Positions 59,947 to 64,000 of a DNA stretch of 64,000 nt are shown piece by piece. Position numbers and translations under genes: made by a program. The notes under the pieces were generated by a model. It saw only the letters and a program-made list of their open reading frames with translations, was not told the origin of the DNA and ran no database searches. The stretch is from Amorphoplanes digitatis (lineage in GTDB: Bacteria > Actinomycetota > Actinomycetes > Mycobacteriales > Micromonosporaceae): assembly GCF_014205335.1 (NCBI RefSeq), contig NZ_JACHNH010000001.1, forward strand, positions 7,496,501 to 7,560,500, written 5' to 3'. Every line of letters begins with the position of its first letter. Positions within the stretch are counted from its first letter, which is position 1.

Positions 59947-60903
59947 CTATCCGGCGGTGCCGCGCAGCAGGGTCTCGGCCGATTCACGGATCCGGGCCGG
60001 CAGCTCCGGCGGTGACTCCACAGTGAAGTCCGCGCCCATCGCGCCGAGGATCATGACCGGCCAGCTCAGGTCGTCCACCCTCATCCGCAGCCGGCACTCG
60101 GCCGGCGACACGTCCTCGACCGTCGCCCAGTGGCCGACGAACTGCCGCACCGGCTCTGCCGCCCGGTGGATCACGACGGACACGTCGTAGCGGTTCGGCG
60201 CCACGGCCAGCCGGGTGCGCATCCAGGCGACGGGATCGCCGCCGGGTATCTCACGCGGGCGGAAGCGCGCACCCGTCGCGGCCGGCGCCGCCAGCCGGTC
60301 GACGCGGAAGCTGCGCCAGTCGCCCCGGTCCAGGTCCCAGGCCACGAGATACCAGCGGCGGCCCAGCGACACCAGGCGGTGCGGCTCGACGTGGCGCGCC
60401 GAGGACTCGCCGTCGCGCGGCGTATAGCCGAAGCGCAGCCGCTCCTCGTTGCGGCAGGCCATCGCCAGCGTCGTCAGGGTCGTCGCGTCCAGCGTCGGGC
60501 CGCCGCCGAAGACGCCCGGCGCGGTCGCGGCCTGCAGGGCGTCGATGCGCCGGCGCAGCCGGGGCGGAAGCAACTGGATGACCTTCGCCAGCGCGCGCAC
60601 CGAGGTCTCCTCGAAGCCGGCCACCGCGCCCGCCGCCGCCGTACGCAGGCCGATCGCGATGGCGACCGCCTCCTCGTCGTCGAGCAGCAGGGGCGGCACC
60701 GCCGCACCCGCCTGCAGCTGATATCCGCCGGCGACGCCGCGCGCCGCGTCGACGGGATAGCCCAGCTCCCGCAGCCGGTCGACGTCGCGGCGGAGCGTGC
60801 GAGGGCTGACCTCGAGCCGCTCGGCCAGCTCGGTGCCGGGCCAGTAGCGGTGGGTCTGCAAGAGCGAGAGCAGCCTCAGCATCCGAGCACTCGTGTTCGC
60901 CAT
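59947..60903 (-). CDS. HTH-WYL family transcriptional regulator
   Basis: A 318-residue YafY-like regulator (HTH GTELAERLEVSPRTLRRDVDRL; WYL EERLRFGYTPRDGES and SLGRRWYLVAWDLDRGDW). It is divergent from the DrrAB-type exporter with a 62-base gap containing an inverted repeat, so it probably controls the exporter. Confidence 0.87.
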   Translation of the reverse strand: MANTSARMLRLLSLLQTHRYWPGTELAERLEVSPRTLRRDVDRLRELGYPVDAARGVAGGYQLQAGAAVPPLLLDDEEAVAIAIGLRTAAAGAVAGFEETSVRALAKVIQLLPPRLRRRIDALQAATAPGVFGGGPTLDATTLTTLAMACRNEERLRFGYTPRDGESSARHVEPHRLVSLGRRWYLVAWDLDRGDWRSFRVDRLAAPAATGARFRPREIPGGDPVAWMRTRLAVAPNRYDVSVVIHRAAEPVRQFVGHWATVEDVSPAECRLRMRVDDLSWPVMILGAMGADFTVESPPELPARIRESAETLLRGTAG

Positions 60904-60924
60904 GGATTCAGTCTCGCCTCAATT

Positions 60925-60943
60925 GCGGTCTAAAACTGGCCGC
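60925..60943. promoter_or_regulatory. Inverted repeat GCGGTC-N7-GGCCGC, candidate WYL operator
   Basis: Arms match at 5 of 6 positions, placed in the middle of the divergent WYL/exporter promoter region, 9 bases before the exporter -10 box. Confidence 0.45.
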
Positions 60944-60952
60944 TTTGAACCC

Positions 60953-60958
60953 TAGCGT
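60953..60958 (+). promoter_or_regulatory. Leaderless -10 box TAGCGT
   Basis: TAGCGT ends 7 bases before ATG 60966. Confidence 0.55.
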
Positions 60959-60965
60959 GGGACCC

Positions 60966-61937
60966 ATGATTGAGACGCACGAGCTCACCAGGCACTTCAA
61001 GGACGTACGCGCCGTGCAGGGCATCGACCTCACCGTCGCCCCCGGTGAACTGGTCGCGCTGCTCGGCCCGAACGGCGCCGGGAAGTCGACCACCCTGCGC
61101 ATGCTCACCACGCTCATCGCGCCGACCTCCGGCACCGCGCGGGTCGCGGGCTTCGACGTGGTCCGCCGGCAGCGCGAGGTGCGGCAGCGGATCGGCTACA
61201 TCGGACAGGGCAACGGCGCCGGGCACAGCCAGCGCGGCCGCGACGAGCTGATCAGCCAGGGCCGCGCGTACGGGATGAAGGTCGTCGCGGCGCGGCGGCG
61301 GGCCGCCGAGCTGATCGACTCGCTCGGCCTCGGCGAGGTCGCCGACCGGACGGTGTCCACGCTCTCCGGCGGCCAGCGCCGCCGGCTCGACATCGCCATG
61401 GGCCTGATCCACGCGCCGGAGCTGCTCTTCCTCGACGAGCCGTCCACCGGGCTCGACCCGCAGAACCGCGCCAACCTGCAAGAACACATCCTGCGGCTGC
61501 GCGAACGGCACGAGACCACGATCGTGCTGACCACGCACTACCTCGACGAGGCCGACTCGATGGCCGAGCGGGTCATCGTGATCGACCACGGCCGGATCAT
61601 CGCCGACGACACCCCCGCGCGGCTCAAGACCGAGCACGTCGGCGACCGGATCATCCTGGGCTTCGACCACGAGGTCGACGCGGCGGCGGCCGCGGCGAGC
61701 ATCGCGCATCCCCTGCGGCGCCACGGCACCCGGCTCACGATCTCCGTACCGAACGCGCCCCGGCTCGTGCCCGACCTGCTCGAGGACCTGCGGGCCGCGG
61801 GCGTACCGGCGGCCGAGGTGGAGGTCAGGCGCCCGACCCTCGACGACGTGTTCCTCACCCTGACCGGCCGCAGCCTGCGCGAGGGCGGCGCGGCCGCCGA
61901 GACCACCGAACGCGACAACGCACTCGTGGAGGCCTGA
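60966..61937 (+). CDS. DrrA-type ABC exporter ATP-binding protein
   Basis: A 323-residue daunorubicin-resistance-type ATPase. Walker A GPNGAGKSTT, signature LSGGQRRRLDIAMGL, Walker B LLFLDEPSTGLDPQNR and H-loop TTHYLDEAD are present. The C-terminal domain ends VEVRRPTLDDVFLTLTGR, typical of DrrA. With the adjacent permease it forms an ABC-2 exporter for drugs or lipids. Confidence 0.9.
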   Translation: MIETHELTRHFKDVRAVQGIDLTVAPGELVALLGPNGAGKSTTLRMLTTLIAPTSGTARVAGFDVVRRQREVRQRIGYIGQGNGAGHSQRGRDELISQGRAYGMKVVAARRRAAELIDSLGLGEVADRTVSTLSGGQRRRLDIAMGLIHAPELLFLDEPSTGLDPQNRANLQEHILRLRERHETTIVLTTHYLDEADSMAERVIVIDHGRIIADDTPARLKTEHVGDRIILGFDHEVDAAAAAASIAHPLRRHGTRLTISVPNAPRLVPDLLEDLRAAGVPAAEVEVRRPTLDDVFLTLTGRSLREGGAAAETTERDNALVEA

Positions 61938-61940
61938 GCC

Positions 61941-62678
61941 ATGTCCAACCTCGTCACCGACACCGGCGTCGTCTTCAGCCGCGAACTGCGCCCGATGCTG
62001 CGCAACCCGTTCGGCATCGTCTTCTCCATGGTCCAGCCGCTGGTCTTCCTCGGCCTGTTCGCGCCGCTGCTGCCCGACGACCTGGCGCTCCAGTGGTTCG
62101 TGCCCGGCATCGTGGTGATGTCCTGCCTGTTCGGCACGTCGATGACCGGCTCGAACCTGCTCTTCGAGATACAGACCGGCTCGCACGAGCGGATGCTCGT
62201 CACGCCCCTGCGCCGCCCCGCGCTGCTGATCGGGCGCGCGCTCAAGGAGATCGTGCCGGTGATCGCCCAGGCGGCGGTGATCGTGGCGATCTGCCTGCCG
62301 TTCGGCTTCGAGCTGCACCTCGGCGGCGCGCTGCTCGGCCTCGCCATCCTGTGCGTCTTCTGCCTGGGGCTCGGCGCCCTGTCGTACACGCTGGCGCTGG
62401 CCGCGAAGAACCAGGAGTGGCTCTTCTGGACCGTGCAGCAGACGCTGCTCTTCCCCCTGCTGCTGCTCGCCGGCATGCTACTGCCGGTCTCGGCCGGACC
62501 GGGCTGGTTGCAGACCCTGTCGAAGTGGAACCCGCTCACCTATGTGGTCGACGCGGAGCGCGCACTCTTCGGCGGCGACGTCTGGGCGACGACGACGGTG
62601 ACCGGCGCGGTCGCCGCGACCGGCGTCGGCGCGGTTGGCCTGCTCGTCGGTGTCCGGGCGATGAAGCGCTCCGACTGA
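61941..62678 (+). CDS. DrrB-type ABC-2 permease
   Basis: A 245-residue permease with six helices. The ABC-2 signature region is visible as FGTSMTGSNLLFEIQTGSHE, RMLVTPLRRPALLIGRALKE and LPVSAGPGWLQTLSKWNPLTY. It starts 3 bases after the ATPase stop. It pairs with the ATPase as a homodimeric pump. Confidence 0.9.
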   Translation: MSNLVTDTGVVFSRELRPMLRNPFGIVFSMVQPLVFLGLFAPLLPDDLALQWFVPGIVVMSCLFGTSMTGSNLLFEIQTGSHERMLVTPLRRPALLIGRALKEIVPVIAQAAVIVAICLPFGFELHLGGALLGLAILCVFCLGLGALSYTLALAAKNQEWLFWTVQQTLLFPLLLLAGMLLPVSAGPGWLQTLSKWNPLTYVVDAERALFGGDVWATTTVTGAVAATGVGAVGLLVGVRAMKRSD

Positions 62679-62862
62679 TCGCACCGGGCGGAGTACCGGA
62701 CCGGCCCACTTGCCACCGCGTGCAGATCATGGAAACTGGACGGGATTCGCGCCCCGCGGATCCTCCTCCGGGCGCCGCGGCGCCGGACTGTGCGGCGCGG
62801 GGCGGCGCGGAACGGTTACCGTCGTTCCCGCATGTGCTGCGAGCGACGGGGGACCACGGGCG

Positions 62863-63966
62863 ATGTTCGGGCGAGGGCGGCGCGAGGTGCCGCTGATCCC
62901 GCGTACGTTCGGCCGGCTGATAGAGGGCCTGAACCGGCCCCGGCGCGCGATCCCGCAGGCGCGGCGCGAAAATCCCGATGCCGTCGTCGACTGCGCCGTC
63001 TATCACGACGGGACCAGGCGGCCCGGGCCGGTGCACTACGCCGACGCCGCCCGGCGGGCACACCGCCAGCGCGACGCCTTCGTGTGGCTCGGCCTGCACG
63101 AGCCCGACGAGGCCACCATGGCCGACATCGCCCGGGTCTTCGGGCTGCACGAACTCACCGCCGAGCAGGCCGCCGCCGCCGGGCACCGGCCGGCCGCCGA
63201 GACGCTCGGCGACGTCACCCGGCTGGTGCTGCGGACCGCGCGCTACGTCGAGCACCAGGAGCTCACCGCCACCTCCGAGGTGGTCGACACCGGCGACGTC
63301 ACCGTGCTGATCGGGCCGCGGTTCGTGATCACCGTCCGGCACGGCGCCGCCGGGGCGCTCAAGCCGGTACGCGAGGAGCTCGAGCAGCGGCCCGCCCTGC
63401 TCGCACAGGGCCCGTGGGCGGTCGCGTACGCGGTGTGCAGCCGCATGGTCGACCTCTACCTCGACGTCGCCGGGCACGTCGAGCACGACCTGGAGGCCCT
63501 CGAAGAGGTCGCCTTCTCCGCGAGCAAGCCGCCGGACATCGCGCACATCTACCAGCTCAAGCGGGAGATGGTCGAGTTCAAGCGTGCCGTGATACCCCTG
63601 CAAGAGCCGTTGCAACGGCTGCTCGACCGCGGCGTCGTGCCGGCGGAGCTCCAGCCGTACCTGATCGACCTGCGCGGGCGGCTCGCCCGGGCCGTCGACC
63701 GGGTCGCCGGCTTCGACGACCTGCTCAACTCGATCCTCCAGGCGCGGCTGGCGCAGGTCTCGGTCGACCAGAACAATGACATGCGCAAGATCGCTTCATG
63801 GGCGGCGATCGCGGCCGTGCAGACCGCCATCGCCGGGGTCTACGGCATGAACTTCGAATACATGCCGGAGCTGCAATGGCGGTACGGCTACCTCGGCGCG
63901 CTGCTGCTGATGGCCACCGCCGCCGTGCTGCTGCACCGCAGGCTGAAGAAGGCGGGTTGGCTGTGA
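62863..63966 (+). CDS. CorA-type magnesium/cobalt channel
   Basis: A 367-residue CorA-family protein. The cytoplasmic funnel (about 1-300) is followed by two C-terminal helices, with the diagnostic pore motif YGMNFEYMPE between them. GGGGGA stands about 9 bases before ATG 62863. An upstream TACCGT (62817-62822) could be the -10 box. The stop overlaps the next GTG by one TGA (GTGA). Confidence 0.9.
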   Translation: MFGRGRREVPLIPRTFGRLIEGLNRPRRAIPQARRENPDAVVDCAVYHDGTRRPGPVHYADAARRAHRQRDAFVWLGLHEPDEATMADIARVFGLHELTAEQAAAAGHRPAAETLGDVTRLVLRTARYVEHQELTATSEVVDTGDVTVLIGPRFVITVRHGAAGALKPVREELEQRPALLAQGPWAVAYAVCSRMVDLYLDVAGHVEHDLEALEEVAFSASKPPDIAHIYQLKREMVEFKRAVIPLQEPLQRLLDRGVVPAELQPYLIDLRGRLARAVDRVAGFDDLLNSILQARLAQVSVDQNNDMRKIASWAAIAAVQTAIAGVYGMNFEYMPELQWRYGYLGALLLMATAAVLLHRRLKKAGWL

Positions 63967-64000
63967 CGATCGCGGAGCCCGAGGAACGCTGGGCCGCCCT
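63963..64000 (+). CDS. N-terminus of an unidentified protein (partial)
   Basis: A GTG overlaps the corA stop codon and opens MTIAEPEERWAA before the window ends. The coupling suggests an operon with corA; the product cannot be identified. Confidence 0.5.
   Translation, partial: MTIAEPEERWAA

Overview
The window looks like chromosomal DNA of a filamentous actinomycete, most likely Micromonosporaceae and close to Actinoplanes. GC content is very high and codons end almost always in G or C. GTG and TTG starts are frequent. The gene set fits: a conservon (cvnABCD), SARP/BTAD regulators, an ANTAR regulator, an F420-type oxidoreductase, a MhuD haem oxygenase, an LPXTG protein, and xylose isomerase and xylulokinase of the Actinoplanes/Streptomyces type. 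I see no transposase, integrase, prophage, CRISPR array, tRNA or rRNA. At least twelve starts have a TAnnnT-like -10 box 6-8 bases upstream and no ribosome binding site, so leaderless mRNAs are common here.

Layout, left part. 1-1.3 kb: end of an unidentified gene, a decayed gene remnant and an LPXTG surface protein. 1.3-5.5 kb: a rifamycin phosphotransferase gene (rph) preceded by a rifamycin-associated element, followed by a VOC-fold gene and flanked upstream by a membrane protein. 5.5-11.4 kb: a short methyltransferase, then a four-gene export operon (lipoprotein, membrane fusion protein, ABC ATPase, MacB-type permease) divergent from a two-component system. 11.6-16.8 kb: serA, a proline-rich membrane protein, a LuxR-type response regulator, a BTAD regulator and a protein methyltransferase. 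16.9-19.4 kb: a MarR/MFS drug-efflux pair and mhuD.

Middle. 19.5-24.4 kb: GAF-ANTAR regulator, small conserved proteins, a c-di-AMP (ydaO) riboswitch controlling an NlpC/P60 cell-wall hydrolase, and a group 2 sigma factor. 24.9-30.2 kb: SDR, thymidylate-kinase-like protein, a nucleotidyltransferase/BON/phosphoesterase operon, a GPGG small membrane protein, an MHYT protein and an HD hydrolase. 30.2-37.2 kb: carbohydrate block with a GH13 glucosidase, an MFS carrier, xylB, xylA and a divergent ROK repressor. 37.2-42.8 kb: MarR regulator, SpoIIE-type phosphatase, substrate-binding/VWA fusion, beta-propeller lactonase and a lipoprotein.

Right part. 42.9-44.6 kb: an unusual BTAD regulator fused to three membrane helices and a helix-hairpin-helix module. 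44.7-49.1 kb: conservon cvnABCD, followed across a 427-base gap by two divergent genes sharing a FVDSP-containing domain. 51.3-60.9 kb: WYL regulators, an M48 peptidase carrying a long heptapeptide repeat, a GH20 hexosaminidase, and GNAT, Nudix, LLM and NADAR enzymes. 61-64 kb: a DrrAB-type ABC exporter divergent from a WYL regulator, a CorA metal channel and the start of one more gene.

Recurring themes are antibiotic and cell-envelope stress (rph, two ABC exporters, MFS pump, VOC protein, P60 hydrolase, VWA and M48 proteins) and signalling. Nothing here is a clear new defence or biosynthetic system. The best candidates for undescribed biology are the membrane-anchored BTAD-HhH fusion, the FVDSP pair beside the conservon, the duplicated-cysteine lipoprotein exporter operon and the repeat-bearing M48 peptidase.
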